DNA of 64,000 bases, taken from NCBI GenBank assembly GCA_963678705.1, contig OY783210.1:17671331-17735330 (forward strand), in the 5' to 3' direction. Of the stretch, positions 28,481 through 41,275 are shown piece by piece. Source of the stretch: Panorpa germanica (Eukaryota; Arthropoda; Insecta; Mecoptera; Panorpidae). The stretch's first letter is position 1, and the number at the start of each line of letters is the position of its first letter. Both the position numbers and the translations under genes were made by a program. The notes beneath the pieces were generated by a model. The model searched no databases and was not told the origin of the DNA. It was given only the letters and a program-made list of their open reading frames with translations.

Positions 28481-31059
28481 TGTTATTATTAATCTAGTAA
28501 AAATGTTACTATCTTACATCTAACAACAATACTAAAAATGCAAAGAACTTCCTAAATAGAAATATGTAATGGTTCAGTTAGGTTGTAGCATTCTCAGATA
28601 GCTTAGTGCTTCTGTTTACAGTGTTGCAAGGGAATAGCTCCATTAAGGACGTTACTTCTTTCATCAACAACGTTCCATCGTTGCTAGACCTGTCTATAGA
28701 AACATGTATAACCCATACCATGATATATAATACGAATATGAATCTATACTATCTAGTAAAAAGTTTAATTTAAATGTAAATACATTTCCATATCTGTTTA
28801 TGTCATAAAACAAATTTACCTATTTAGATCTACTCACATTGACTTGCATATTATAATTCGTTTGCTTTTAGTTTTTGAAGAGGAATCCAATTAAAATATA
28901 TAATAGTTAACATTTGTATAACAAGTATATTTCAATTTATATTTAATTCTATTTATATAATATTTTAATCATTCTGAAACCAGATTTATAAAATCGGATT
29001 TAGTGAAATCATCGAGTGGAAAAATGTCACATTGGTATTTTGTAACATATATAGTGAATTAACAAAATGAAATAAATTTAATCTCTGTATGACCTCCAAT
29101 TTGTATTTATATTAAACAAAAAAAATTGTTGAAAAGAAAGCATTGGCGTTCATAGATGTTGTAATTCCTGTGCTTAAACAGTGCCTCGTTTTCCTATAAG
29201 AAAAAGGGGGCCATTGCAACTAGAGGCCCTAATAATTCTGTAACTAATTTACATTGGGTAGATCTACATTTTGATCACTTGATAAATTTATAGAAGATTG
29301 ATTTGTGACCCCTCATGGGTAAGTACAGGATAAGCTTCTCAGCTAATTAATTGTGGTGATCGTATAATTTTGATATGTATTTCTTAATGATATATTTTTT
29401 GATTTAAGTATCATTCCCACTCACTGCTTTAATTTAATTTTGTATTTTAAATTGTTTAGCATATGACAATACGCGTAGTCATTCACGGTTTTCTTAGTTT
29501 TTTTAGAACCTTACAAACAATATTAAATTAAGGAAAACTATATTATATTATAACCTTCAAAATGTGACAATCTATCAAAATGTAGTAGGATTTACTTTTA
29601 AAAGAAGTTTAATGTCAGTTTTTGAAAAATATAGAAGAGAAAACAATTTCTATTACTAATTGTTATTAAAAATAGCAATTTTAATTATTTCACATACAAT
29701 TTTGTCGAACTGTCAAAATTTAAATTTAACTAAATTATCTAAACTTAAATTAAAATACAAATGCGGAAAGGAATGCTCAAACGAAAACCTGAAATCTAGA
29801 TTACAATATTAAATAAAAACAGTAAATTAAATATCAAAACAGTGAGTGGGAATGAGGTTTTATTCCTGTATATATTTAATGTACTTTTTAATTTAACTGT
29901 ACTTGACTAAGTACTTAAAAATAATTTTATACAAAAATGGATTAAAAATATGCGTAATACCATTTCATGACATCATGTTCAGTGTATTATAAATAATACA
30001 TAATCCAGAGTTGCAAATGGGACTATTATAAAAAATTTAAATTAATTTAAAGTCTGTGATTTTTTCTTTTTCATTTTATACTTTTTCCGTTTCAACAACT
30101 GGTCGTTTTAAACCACTATTACGAATCTTTTGATCGCGGTGTGTACATTTGTCACCGATTCAGATATATTTTTTTCTTTTTCTTTTTTTACAATGTTCCC
30201 CAGATATTCCAGCATTACTTGTCGCGTCTACTTGTTTAGACGCCCAGCTTTACGTGTGGCTGGTGACTGGTGACTGGGATCGCATCGACTCGCACCGGAT
30301 CGCGATAATCTAGAACAGTCTTGTTGCATTTAACGAACCGTCGGACAAGAGACGTTTTAATCCCAAAACGACATGTACACTATCACAAAAAGTCGAAAAA
30401 AAACCACTCAAAGCTATTTAAATTTGATGACAGCGTTATCTAAATTCTGGGTTTAGTACATATGTATAAACTAGTTTTTGATAAGATTATAATTAAGCGA
30501 TTTCTTTTAAATATTGTTTACAAGATATGTAAATTAATTACATTAATATGAATTGAATGAAGCTGTTCCAAATTAATATAATTAAATATTTACTACCTTC
30601 TTGTTGAGGTAAATATCTCCTTTATAGTTCATGAAATATTAAATGCAGTAATATATGTTTATGAGCTCTTAAAACATTAACATCTTCTCTTATTTCGTAT
30701 CTGTGATTACCTATTTCGTTTTATCATGTGGACTAATATATCTTCTATCTTTGTCTTATAAATAATACACATATACTAGTAGTTGAAGTAGTTCATATTG
30801 ACTGTACTGTTGTTTCAACTACATTGTTTTGAATAGACGACACTTGTAGAGATACCAGTGACAGATAACAGTGCTACGACAGGTGCTCTACGGGCACTAC
30901 GAACACTCCAAGTACTACGTGATGTTCTACGTGTTCTACAATTAAACAGACTGACCCACTATATGTACTGTTAACAGCTATATAAAACGATAATGTCAGT
31001 ATTCAATTACTGCGGTACTAAAATTTCACTTTGAAAAGAAATGGCATCTATTAAGAATA
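28481..31059. other. Non-coding stretch with a CpG-richer patch
   Basis: No gene. About 30215-30370 is unusually CpG-rich for this window and includes the small inverted repeat GCGTCTACTTGTTTAGACGC. At 30870-30945 a degenerate array of CTACG/CTACGTG words recurs every 9-15 bases. Neither is tied to a recognisable transcript. Confidence 0.4.
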
Positions 31060-31345
31060 AAAGAAAGAGATTTACCTTCTTGATTCGCATTAGAGCTTAT
31101 GTAAATCCTTTGCCTCCTATAAGACTGTTCTCCATTCATTCCTATTGGTTATGTTTTTCTTTTAATTTACAATTTCCACTCTTAATAGGTCTTCCTCCAT
31201 TTAGTCTTTTCATCTCGTCCTGGATCTTCCTCGTACTCTGGCACTGGTTTCCTTCTAGATCTCTACATCTCCTAACCATTGGAACCTTTTCCTTCTAATT
31301 TCATATACTTCCATATTTCTTCTTATTCTTCATTGTCTGTTTTCG
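31060..31345 (-). mobile_element. LINE ORF2 C-terminal remnant (family E)
   Basis: On the minus strand the frame reads VYEIRRKRFQWLGDVEI, then RVRGRSRTR, then MEEDLLRVEIVN, with stops between. This is the RRLRWLGHV...GRPRTRWKD...EEDL layout found near the C-terminus of many arthropod and nematode LINE polyproteins. The plus strand is correspondingly pyrimidine-rich, and its 85-codon frame is a shadow. No tail was identified. Broken by at least three stops. Confidence 0.55.
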
Positions 31346-33953
31346 CATATCATAAATTTCAATATCTTTCTTTTCCACAATAGAGATCACAATCGCTCTT
31401 TCTTAGTTTCCTATGTCCAAGTTTCCGATCCTAGAATTTCTACTTTAAAATTTACATAGGCGGATCTAGTTCTGCAATACAAAATAACATTTATTTCCAG
31501 CAGTAATTCTTGCTTTAATCTTAAGTCTCATATATATCTAAATATACAACTAACCTTACCTACTCCATTAAATACTTTTTCCTCAATTCGTTATTGACAA
31601 ATAATATAAAAATATGGCCTTAAATAAATAATTTTACTTATTTAATTACTCTATATTTGGGTCATTCATGTCCATGCCAAAACTTTCTAAAGGAAATATT
31701 ACAAGATCGCTAAAGAGGGATCTTTGGATCCCCACCCAAAAACAAGTTCTGGCTAGGGAGATTTTAGGCGCCGCCAGTTTTCCACAGTTTATCTATGAAC
31801 GGTAAGACAACCACTTCGAAAGGAGATAAGAATGACTCATCTTAGTTATTTTTGAAAGCTGAAGGATAGATTACAATGTGCGGGCTGCTGCTATAGACAG
31901 CTACTGCATAATCTCACGAACCTATTTTGATTGGTAATGTACAGCGTTCTTATTATTGTTTTTCTGCTTTTATGGGATAAAACAATTAATATAACACCTT
32001 TCTATAATAATTTTCTATAGATAACATATACTTACTGATCCTGGTTTTCAAAAAGATAGCGTTGTAAATACATTACTATACGTAGTACAATATCCTGGAA
32101 ATGGCTAGGTTGACACTTTTGTGCTGACTGCTATGCTTTAATTAAAATGACAAATTAGTATTCAAATGTGTACTTAATATGAATAAAAATCTGACTATAT
32201 AATGTAGATTTATTACGTTATTTTTAACTAACAAAATTAGAAATATTCTGGCATTAGTTTTCTAAAAAGAACTTATAATCCAAATCATTTGTTCTTTTTA
32301 TTTCAGATCAGAAATTGAGTTTCCCATTTTGCTTTTTTTCTTCATTAAGAAAATTGATTGAATATCAGCGAAAAATGTTTTCCTTGATTTCAATAGCAAA
32401 CATATATCTACTTCAAATGTAACATTTACATATTTAATACTGCTTTTTTTAATCTTCACTGTATCCAGTGTTAATTGTCATTTCATTTAGTAAGTACGAC
32501 ACATGAGACTATTTTGCTATAAAAAAATTCGTCTTTATTATTTCAACTGATTTTATATAATAACATACATATTATTCAATTAATAAATATAAACAATATT
32601 ATATTGCATTTGTAGTTACAACGTTAACTAAGTGAAACGCTAATTAGGCCTTTTATAAACTGAACCATTTTGTGACCGTCTGGAGGCGTTTCTTGCATGT
32701 CTATGTACTATAGGGTGATTATAAAATATCATGTAACTTAGGCATTAAACATAACCCAAATATAATCGTAGAAAAGGTAAATATTGATAAGAGATTTATG
32801 CTATAGTATTTAATCAATTTAACCTGTGTAGTATTCGCTGCATACGATTTCTATCTGGTTCCACTTCTCTAAAAATGCGCTTCAAGCGAGCCGTACAAAT
32901 ATATATTAGAAGTCAGTCGCTAAACAATTTGATATCTTACATAATGAATCCGTTCATTATAATAACTAAAAATATATTCATAAATGATAAGCCTAAATAA
33001 TATAATATAAAAGTAAATATTTTTATAAATAAAACATAAAAAAGTTCTTGTTGAACTCCTTATTAGTGAGACAAAACTGCAATTTTCGTAACTGAGCAAG
33101 TGGGACAATTTTATTATTCTCCTGTTATTATTTCAATTTGAATGCAACATTGCATGAATAAGAAATACATAAGACTTTGCATTATACACATTTGTAATAC
33201 TATTACAGCATGAACATGTAAATATTACTCTTGAACAGTGATGCTCAGTAGAAAATAGAAGTGCATGTTTATCACTATAAGTATGTTTAATTGTTGTATG
33301 TTCTTTTAGTATCTTTAAGTCGGAAACTTATGATCCTTCTATCCTGCAAAACTAAAAGATGTCACTCTAAAAACGTGTTGTGTTCCATTCCATTCCGATG
33401 GAATGGAATGACATTTGGAACGATCGTGAGTGAGCGGTTTTAAATGAGACTGAGTGAAATCTAATATATACTGTATACCTTTAATAATCTAATATATTCC
33501 CTTGATCAATCGGTAATAAACTTCGCTTTATTTACTGCTTATGCTTATGTACTGCGTAGCAATGAGTTATAGATTGAAGAAATTATTACTGGGTAGAACT
33601 GTATGTAAGATAATGAGATCTAAAAGAATCTGCTTTTTTTTTTAATTTTAGTTTAAGGATATTTTAATTTCAAATCATTTATCCTATATTCATATTATTA
33701 TTATTTATTCATATTCATTATTGATGTTTAGTGCAGCAACAAAAATATTCAGCCTACTCACCGCACCTTGTTTATCTCAGCACTGGAGCATTTTTGTTAT
33801 TATTGTTCTTTTTTGTTACGGTAAATTAAATATGCTTGATCTTTATTTAGAAAATAGCAAACAGTTTGAGTGGAATACATACAATTTGTATTTAAATATA
33901 GTTTTTTTAGGTTGAAAAACTTATATTTAATTATGGTGGTACAATGAGACCAG

Positions 33954-33954
<1 letters not shown>
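31346..33954. other. Non-coding stretch
   Basis: No gene recognised. 31695-31930 is GC-richer, with the palindromic AGGGATCTTTGGATCCCC, and is of unknown nature. TATAGGGTGATTATAAAAT at about 32709-32727 resembles a Tc1/mariner terminus. TTCCATTCCAT / ATGGAATGGAA at 33382-33407 is an 11-bp-arm hairpin of GGAAT-type words. Confidence 0.4.

Positions 33955-33989
<35 letters not shown>
33955..33989. repeat. (TA)n microsatellite
   Basis: About 17 uninterrupted TA dinucleotides followed by TTATATTATATA. Confidence 0.97.
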
Positions 33990-33994
<5 letters not shown>

Positions 33995-34059
33995 TATATA
34001 GATTATCTGACAAGAAACAATAAAGCACTTAAAAAAAATAGTTAGTGTGTGACAAAGGT

Positions 34060-34310
34060 TTTAGTTCAATTTCATTTATTAATTAATTTTTTAAATTTAT
34101 TGAGCATCGGCTCATTTCGGATGCTGAACTTATTACTGAGGACGATATCCTCCTATATGTTAGCAACACTATTGTGGCAAAGCCTCATATGTACACCACC
34201 ATATTTAAAGTTGATAACATACATAGCTCTGCTCCGGGGATCGAACCCGAGTACACAAAAGTCTAGCGTCAAGTATAAATACTCTCGACCAATATGCCAT
34301 CTCGTAACTT
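34060..34310 (-). mobile_element. tRNA-derived SINE, copy 1 (best head)
   Basis: On the minus strand a tRNA-like head begins near 34308: A box TGGCATATTGGTCGAGAG, B box GGGTTCGATCCCCGG at about 34232-34246. The body carries the core word CATATGAGGC (34182-34191). The tail has CAGCATCCGAAATGAGCC (34109-34126) and then AATAAATTTAAA. Core and tail words recur in order at 37310-37560, 58310-58515 and 62755-62920, so this is a family with a Pol III promoter and a conserved body. Such elements are non-coding and need a LINE partner for movement. A single tRNA pseudogene would not explain the shared body. Confidence 0.8.
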
Positions 34311-34390
34311 CAATTAATTTAACACTTTCACTATCAGATTCTATAACAACAACATCAGAAGAAGCAAAACATTTTTATCATTGATCAGAC

Positions 34391-34740
34391 AGACGAGACG
34401 TACAAACACTCAATGAGAAATGCTGATGCTATACTTCTTCTTCTTCTTATTATCATTAACATGACATTTTTGCAATTCACCTTCATTGGGTCTATTAAAC
34501 TGGTGAACGATGAACTGTTAAATTATTTGTCTGTGTTTGTGAATTGGCACGATCCAACGCAATGGTTCAGGATTCAACAAGAACTCAACCTAGCATCCTC
34601 CCAGCATCCCCACCCCCTTGTGGACCAGTCCCGTTGCAGAGATCGATCTGTAACATAACATAACACACATCCAATTAATCCGGCAGGGAGCGTAAAGTCC
34701 GGCTCAATAAATTGAATTTAATTAACTATACTTCACACTG
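34391..34740. repeat. GC-richer unassigned repeat-like patch
   Basis: About 34540-34720 is GC-richer than the background and ends GGCAGGGAGCGTAAAGTCCG, CTCAATAAATTGAATTTAA, which looks like the 3' end and A/T-rich tail of a retroposed element. It lies just upstream of SINE copy 1 in that element's orientation. The 81-codon frame here is not similar to anything I recognise. Confidence 0.3.
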
Positions 34741-35351
34741 AAGTGTCCTGTAATAAAATATATTGCTTCGTTAGGCAGGTATCAACAACCATTTTTTAAT
34801 CATCGGAAATTAATTTACCATCTGTATTTTATGAATTCCAATTCACAACTTTTCAGGTTTATATCGTACAAGCTAAAAACATTTACATGTATGTAAGATA
34901 TAACTAACATAACAAAAAAACATTTTAACATAACATACAGTAAAACATTTTAAGGATTATACAATATTAATAAATTCTCTTTAAAGAAGAAGGCTATTAG
35001 AATAGCTAAAAAATAACAAAATCAAACTAATAAATATTTTACATAATACAGTTTTGTTTAAATTCAATTGTTCATACTATAAAGAATATTTTTCATTGTG
35101 AAGAGTTGGTCTTTAAAAATATACAGCCCAGAGTAACTGGTATTTCGAATTCCTTCAAATTAAAAAAACTCAATTGTTGTCAGTCTCAATTTACTAAGTT
35201 GGCTGAAAACAATCTTTTCTTTTTGTTCTCGTCAAATTTAGTTGTATTTAGTCATAAATAGCTGAGATGAACACCCAAGGTTGTAACTATTGTTGTTATT
35301 TATTTTGATTTGGATATCAGTGCCGTTAATAGTAGTGTCGTTACCCCGGCC
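34741..35351. other. AT-rich non-coding stretch
   Basis: No gene or recognisable repeat is seen in this 600-base interval. Confidence 0.55.
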
Positions 35352-35470
35352 AAGGAGTGAGAATGTTTAGATATAATAAGGATAAAAAATGAATTAAGCG
35401 CAATGATATGTAATTAAATGAGTTAAGACACAAGAATGTAGTGTTACTCTGTTATCATAACAAAATAAAT
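35352..35470 (+). mobile_element. LINE family A 3' UTR, left arm of an inverted pair
   Basis: AAGGAGTGAGAATG to GAATGTAGTG (35352-35443) is family A 3' UTR with no coding part, so it is a very short 5'-truncated copy. It pairs with 35631-35722 in inverted orientation; I count about 4 mismatches in 92 positions. It ends near AACAAAATAAA. Confidence 0.85.
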
Positions 35471-35600
35471 ACGAGGACTAATACGTAGGATGACAGATAC
35501 AAAATATAGGGTATTATTCTCTTATTACTGTACGTACGTTGTAGTACGTTGTGTCTTATGAGGGCTATGAATTTGTGTAAATAATTAATAAATAAATGGG

Positions 35601-36005
35601 TTAATATTATTTTATTTTTTTGCCATTTGGCACTACATTCTTGTGTCTTAATTCATTTATTTACATATCATTGTGCTTAATTAATTTTTTATCCTTATTA
35701 TATCTAAACATTCTCACTCCTTCCAAACGAAAAATATAAATTTATCCTTATAAAAATAAAAACAAAACTACTACTGCTACTGCTTCCCTCCTCCTTCTAC
35801 TCTCCCTCCTGTTTCTACTCTTCCATTCCTGCTCTTTCCTCGGTTCTTTTCTCTATCTCCGCCACCACCTCTTTCCTTCACTGCCTCCCTTTAATAACTC
35901 CCCAATAATCTTTTAGCTTATTACCTTTTTCTCACTTACCGCTGCCCATTTTCTGTTGCCTTTCTTCTCGCTTCCCAATCTGAATCTGGCAATCCTTCTC
36001 ATGTA
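35601..36005 (-). mobile_element. LINE family A 3' end, right arm of the inverted pair
   Basis: On the minus strand a purine-rich coding end includes LLKGGSEGKRWW near 35880-35910. It leads through GGAAGGAGTGAGAATG into the 3' UTR (35631-35722) and a GGCAAAAAAATAAAATAA tail at about 35607-35627. It is the mirror of 35352-35470 across a 187-base spacer. Copy 1 at 11966 has the same order. The coding part carries stops. Confidence 0.85.
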
Positions 36006-37309
36006 AAATAAATTTCAATTTTTAATTATAAAAAGGATAGTCCACACTGTAACTGTAATGTAACCACAATGTAAGTGCTTAATTAGGTAAAAATGGTTCA
36101 TAACCCCTGTAAATTCCAAATAACTACTGTACAGCGTATAGGTATAGCAAGGTCTGTTACATTAAAACAGCTAAGCGTTTAGATCAGAAGAATTGACCGT
36201 TTGTATTTGTTTTAAAAAGATTTATGAATGCAACAAATTTTATAAAAGGATAACAGTCAAATAAACCCTTGATAGTTCAAGGATATTTAACAGGAGAGAC
36301 ATATATCCTCATACATTATATACACAGGCAGTAGATCATTAATTTTGTTTTATGTATTTCTCATCAGATATTTTATCAACTTCATCAAAATATATAAAAA
36401 AGAGTTCCAATAAAAATATAATTAGTTGAAATGAGATGAATAAAAATGTGATACCCATGGCACTCCCGTCTGTTAAATTGTGGCTCCTGTTACAGCAGCA
36501 GTAGCAGCACCAGTTACAGGAATGAAAGTCTGTTTAGTGTCAAACAGGCGAGGACAGTTTTGGTGCCTAATATTTAAGTGGTTTTCACACTTCTACTGCT
36601 TTTTGCGGTGTAGTTTTACACCGTTAATTACTTTTGTTAATTTAAAACAGAAGTACATAAATAGGATACAAGAAACATATTTTTGGGGAAGGAAATATTA
36701 AGCAGATTGTATTGTTAATAATGGGACACACTTTCGCACTTATGTATTTTATTATTTTTTTTTTAAACATAAATTTTACTTATTGTATAAAATTAAGAAA
36801 AAAGGTACTATAGCTCAAATGACGTGAATTGTTATATTGTTCATCTCTATATCCATTATAAAGAAATGTGTGATACAGTGCTTTTTCATTGTATATATAC
36901 ATACATACGGTACATCTTGTTTTAATATCTATCGCCTCCTAACTCTCGTAATTTAAATTATACATAACTTCTGATATATATTTCCGTTAACCACAGTTAT
37001 ATATATTTTAAATAAATTAAGATTGCAAGGAAACGAAGCACGTCTCTTTTTAAAATCTATGATTTTGATTACTCAAACTACGAGTATATATATATAAACT
37101 AAACTGATACTATATTATTTTATTGAGTCATCTCATAAAAAATCATTTATTTTTAAAATTTATCTAATTAATATAAGCTAATTAAAACTTCAAAAGCAGT
37201 TTTAAAAATAAATTAACGATTATTTTGCAATCTGATTAATTTATTGCATATCCGGACATACGAACGGCTTTGTAAATATCATATACATTTCAAAAAGTTT
37301 AGATTTAAA
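36006..37309. other. AT-rich non-coding stretch
   Basis: No gene. GCAGCAGTAGCAGCACC at about 36494-36510 is a short trinucleotide-like run inside a 73-codon frame that I do not accept as coding. A short (TA)n run lies near 37085-37098. Confidence 0.5.
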
Positions 37310-37560
37310 GTGTGGTGGTGATGACACACTGTGAGCAAGAGCATTGGTACTTGATTTTGATCTCCGGACCAGACTAATATTTTCAAGGTTTGGTTGTTAT
37401 CGAGTTAAATTGATTATTGAAATACATTATTAAAAACTTATTATAGCATACATATATGAGGCCATCTCGACACCACAAAATCTGTCATCATAATAGGAGA
37501 TGGCACGACACAGCATCAGAAATAAATCAACGTTAAATAAATTAAACTTAAAAGAAAGTG
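37310..37560 (+). mobile_element. tRNA-derived SINE, copy 2
   Basis: A worn tRNA-like head ends in GATTTTGATCTCCGGACCAG (37353-37372), which aligns with the B box region of copy 1. The post-head word TTTGGTTGTTATCGAG follows. The core ATATATGAGGC sits at about 37452-37462, and the tail CAGCATCAGAAAT then CAACGTTAAATAAATT at 37511-37543. Copies 3 and 4 share the same order. The head is degenerate, so transcription from it is unlikely. Confidence 0.7.
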
Positions 37561-39186
37561 TGTTGCGATTCTGTAATGTGGAGAGAAATGACATTTACTT
37601 AGTGTGGACTAAATTGTTAAATTTTCAATTGTTTGGTGTCTCAACCGGGGGAGGAGGGGGGTTAATGTGTGACAAGACGTGGCAATACGCAGAACTAAAA
37701 AGTCATGAAAGTAATGTTTTTTGATGATTTAAACACTTTAGAAAATTATTCATGCATTTATTAGCACAAATAAAATCGACTCAATAGCAGTGAAGATCGA
37801 TTCAATTTCCCTCATCCTCACTCTACAAATACAGCTACTATTTTGTTAACGTTATCCTCATTTCCGTCTCTCATTGATAGTTCAGTCAGACGAGGTCTAA
37901 AACACGACTAAAATAAATAATGCCGCATCGAGGATACAAAAAGGACACCTTTTGAAACTTGACACGATCCTTCTGGACAATGTCATGCAGTTTTAAAACA
38001 AATGGCTACCCCACTCATACCCCCTTTGTCAACCCATGTTCACAGTTTAACATTATCCCATCTCGTAAAACAGTTTTACTTTTATGATATACTTTTCTTA
38101 TAATAATCTCATTAGGAAATGCATGTGCTGTTATTGTAATTTACTTCAGAGAATTGTGACATGATTTTATGCTTTATGGATGCATTAGGTTGCATGTTTT
38201 ATCTTGTTTTGTAATTTTAAAGATCGTATTACCCACAGGAAATAAAATTATTTGTGGCTGGAATAGTTTCGCTTTGAATGTTTAAAATGACAATATCCGT
38301 ACGATCCGAACGGTCAACTACTGCTGCCATCTATTAATTGTTAGTTTAACTACATTATATCTACAGTTAGAAACATGAAGTGATAAGAGTACAGGGGGAA
38401 CCTTACAGTTCGTGAATATATTTTGTTACATTTTAAAATGAGTTTCTTTTAAAGACATCCTGTTATTTAAGAAATAAGAAACACGTCCTTTAAATGTAGT
38501 CTATTGTTATTGCTATACACTAATCGAATAAAATATTTGACTTTAAACGGTTGCATGACATGATAAGCATTTCTCGTAGTATGATCTCAAATATTTAAAA
38601 TAAATAATATGATATAAAACATAAATAAATATGTAATATAAGATAAATTCTTTATTGCAATAGAACAAACAAAGAAGAAGAAAATATACATCAATTTCAA
38701 TTCAGGAAACTCGTTGTAAGAAAAATTTACCAAATGTATATAACTATATATATACATCCAAGAAAAAGGGCCTTTATGTTCGCCGTAATGTTGTTCATCT
38801 TAGGTAGTATATGTCATTTTAGATTTGTAAAATCAATACGGACATCTAACTCTACCTCGTATATCTCATTTTGATCTGTACAATTGGATAAACGTTTACC
38901 TAAAAGGAAACCTTTTGAAGATTTAGGAAGATAACCGTAAAGCTGAATAGAAAATTTCATATGATTTAATACAAAAAAAATATGTTATGTTAGATTGCTT
39001 TGTTGTAAGTTATTCGATTTGTAAAATGTTGTAAATGTAAGACACTTATTAAGCAAAAATGATATCTACCAAAAAATAATAAATGTGTAATGCGAAATTA
39101 CAGACGTGGCCAACAATTTGGGGTCTTATAGTGCAAAGTATCGTTAACAAGATATTTTTTTCTATTTCTTAACCAAAAGTCTTTTA
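37561..39186. other. Non-coding stretch with a G-run repeat word
   Basis: No gene. At about 37645-37700 a G-rich run followed by TTAATGTGTGACAAGACG recurs in similar form at 47776-47815, marking another dispersed element that I cannot name. The remainder is AT-rich. Confidence 0.4.
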
Positions 39187-39720
39187 TTTAAATATTTATT
39201 TATTTATTATACATCAACTTTCGATAGGTATTAGCATTTAAAACAATACACACATTTATACACATTTGTAATACTCATACATAATAATTTATAAATACGA
39301 GTATGGGTATTTGAAATATAGAGATTAAATTAGATTTATTGAGAAAGTTAAGAAGGTTTTAGGACTTTCTCTGCTTTCAAATATCTGCTTATATTCTTTA
39401 GGCATATTACAGTAGTTTTGTCTGTATGAAGAATAATATGCTTTACTGTTACAGTGGTTCTCTTTTGAATAAGTAGGTATAAGTGAGATTTGTATGACCT
39501 ATTATAAGTCTACATATTACTACTTCCAGCTTTTTATTTAGTCCGACCGGTATCTCTTGTTTTAAAATTAATGGCTTTACTTCCCTTAATTTGTTATCAG
39601 TTTCTTCGTTCCAAACCAAAAGTCTTAAAAACATATTTAAAGTGTTCTATAGTTGAATAACATGTTTGCAAAGTATATGATAATTTCAATCAAAGGGCTC
39701 TAATATAATGTGCCATGTAT
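39187..39720 (-). mobile_element. LINE 3' end, jockey-like (family C)
   Basis: The minus frame from 39634 reads MFLRLLVWNEETDNKLREV, KPLILKQEIPVGLNKK, LEVVICRLIIGHTNLTYTYL and FKREPL, then a stop at 39449. W..E.x.NKLREVKP followed by EVV+CRLRIGHT.LTH.YL..RE is the well-conserved block between RNase-H-like and zinc-knuckle regions of jockey-clade LINEs. The cysteine knuckle beyond it is lost to stops. Residual LLNFLNKSNL-like sequence follows. The element ends at an (AATA)n tail at about 39187-39210. It is 5'-truncated near 39720. Confidence 0.8.
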
Positions 39721-40039
39721 CGTATCTGAACATCTTTAACAAAAGTCCCTGACAGAAGAAGAAAAATACTTAACAGATGCGTATGTACTGGACCAAAACA
39801 CACCAACTATTATTGTATATAACGTATCTAACATATATGATTGATTAGGTATCTCTTGATAATAGATATAACCAACAAAAGATGGATTGTGTTGTACCAC
39901 TCGTTCACTCATTTTATGTCTATAATACACTGTCATATAAAAAAATATAAAATTTAAAAAATATATGCAAAATTATTTAACAACATTTTTTTAGATTTAA
40001 AATTTTAGTTACAGCTGTTGCTACAGCAGTGTTAAACAT
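39721..40039. other. Non-coding stretch between two LINE ends
   Basis: No gene recognised. The 66-codon minus frame here has no similarity I know. Confidence 0.45.
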
Positions 40040-40430
40040 ATTATTTATTTATTTCTGATGAAATTTATAATTCTATTTTAGCATTGTCTAGATATTTAAA
40101 TAATTCACAAATTAATTTTGAATCACTTAATATAAATTTAATATTAACAGCGAAAGTTTAAATTACATCTAATATTTCACTATTGAATTTTGATCTTTCT
40201 AAACTATAATTGATACATTCAAATATAATATGATTCAAAGTTCCGTCTTCTCCTCATTGACATCTATCGTCCTATTTAATATTAATTTTGTATAGGTGAG
40301 CTTGAGTTTTACAATGATTACTTTTGATTCTGATTATAGTTGAATTAATATTGCGGACTCATTTCTAAACCATATTTTCTATAGGAGTATATAGGAGATT
40401 TGGAATTTCTTTGTATATTTAGATTCTAAA
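40040..40430 (-). mobile_element. LINE 3' end, family B, copy 2
   Basis: The minus strand reads GTLNHIIFECINYSLERSKF and so on to a stop at 40065-40067. It is close to copy 1 at 3018-3197 residue for residue and has one internal stop. Upstream it carries 130 bases more, including STIIRIKSNHCKTQAHLYKI, the usual R-x-GHC..K.HL block before the zinc knuckle, with a frameshift before GTLNHI. An (AAATA)n tail lies at 40040-40056. Comparing the two copies defines a family consensus. Confidence 0.85.
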
Positions 40431-41206
40431 AAATTATTATTAAAAAAAATTATATATTATAATAATAAATTATATTATAATTTATGTATTCAAATATGAT
40501 ATGATCTTAGCTAGCATCTATAGTCAGAGTATTAATTATTTATTAATATAATAATTAAAAATTTAATACAATAACATTATTTATTATTATATTTTATTTA
40601 CATTATTAAATATAAAATTAAATTTATTAAATTTATGGCAGAAACTAACATTTGCGTAATATTCACGGTTTCAAGTTATCACAATTTCAATGTTTTTCAA
40701 TAAATTTGTTCAATATTATTTTCAATTTTTATATTTAACGAAATAATTTCAACAGTGTAAGTGAAGTGGAACCGCGTCTATGATGCTGTATGGTCCATAC
40801 GGTCATCCTATGACGTTTTGATCAAATATTATGATATGAGTTATCCCTGGGAGACGTCCATTGTAAAGCTTAGGTGTTTGGTGTTTGTAAACTTGCGTCA
40901 TCAATATTTGTTGATAATTGGATTATTTATTTTTAAGACATCATTAAATTTATGATGGATTTATAGTATACTTTTATACTTTAATTATAGAAAATTAATT
41001 ATAATGTTTTAATTAATTAGATCTTTATATCTGACAGATGGGGGAAGTATTATTTGTTTTGTTTGATTTTATCTCCATATAATATTATAAGAATAAAAGT
41101 TTGGTTATACAGATGGTCAATTAATAACAGTTTTTGAATTTATATTAGTGCCGCGTTGAAATGTATTACTTAATTTAGTATTTAATGATTATTTTCATAT
41201 TGTCTT
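40431..41206. other. Very AT-rich non-coding stretch
   Basis: No gene. 40430-40650 is almost pure A/T, with (TTA)n and (ATA)n words. Confidence 0.55.
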
Positions 41207-41275
41207 AGATGGTGTAGTGGTGTGTAGGTCTCACTTATCCAAGGTAACAAGTTCGCACCCAATTACGCCATACAC
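41207..41275 (+). pseudogene. tRNA-like sequence, probable SINE head
   Basis: TGGTGTAGTGGTGTGTAGG resembles an A box region, and AAGTTCGCACCC lies at the right distance for a B box. Stems do not pair well enough for a functional tRNA and no clear anticodon arm exists. A degraded tRNA-headed SINE or tRNA pseudogene is most likely. The body after it does not match the four-copy SINE family. Confidence 0.4.

Noticed and set aside
36480-36701. 73-codon frame starting with a Pro/Val/Ala-rich run
   Set aside because: The start is a short GCAGCAGTAGCAGCACC run; no domain, and it continues into AT-rich random codons.
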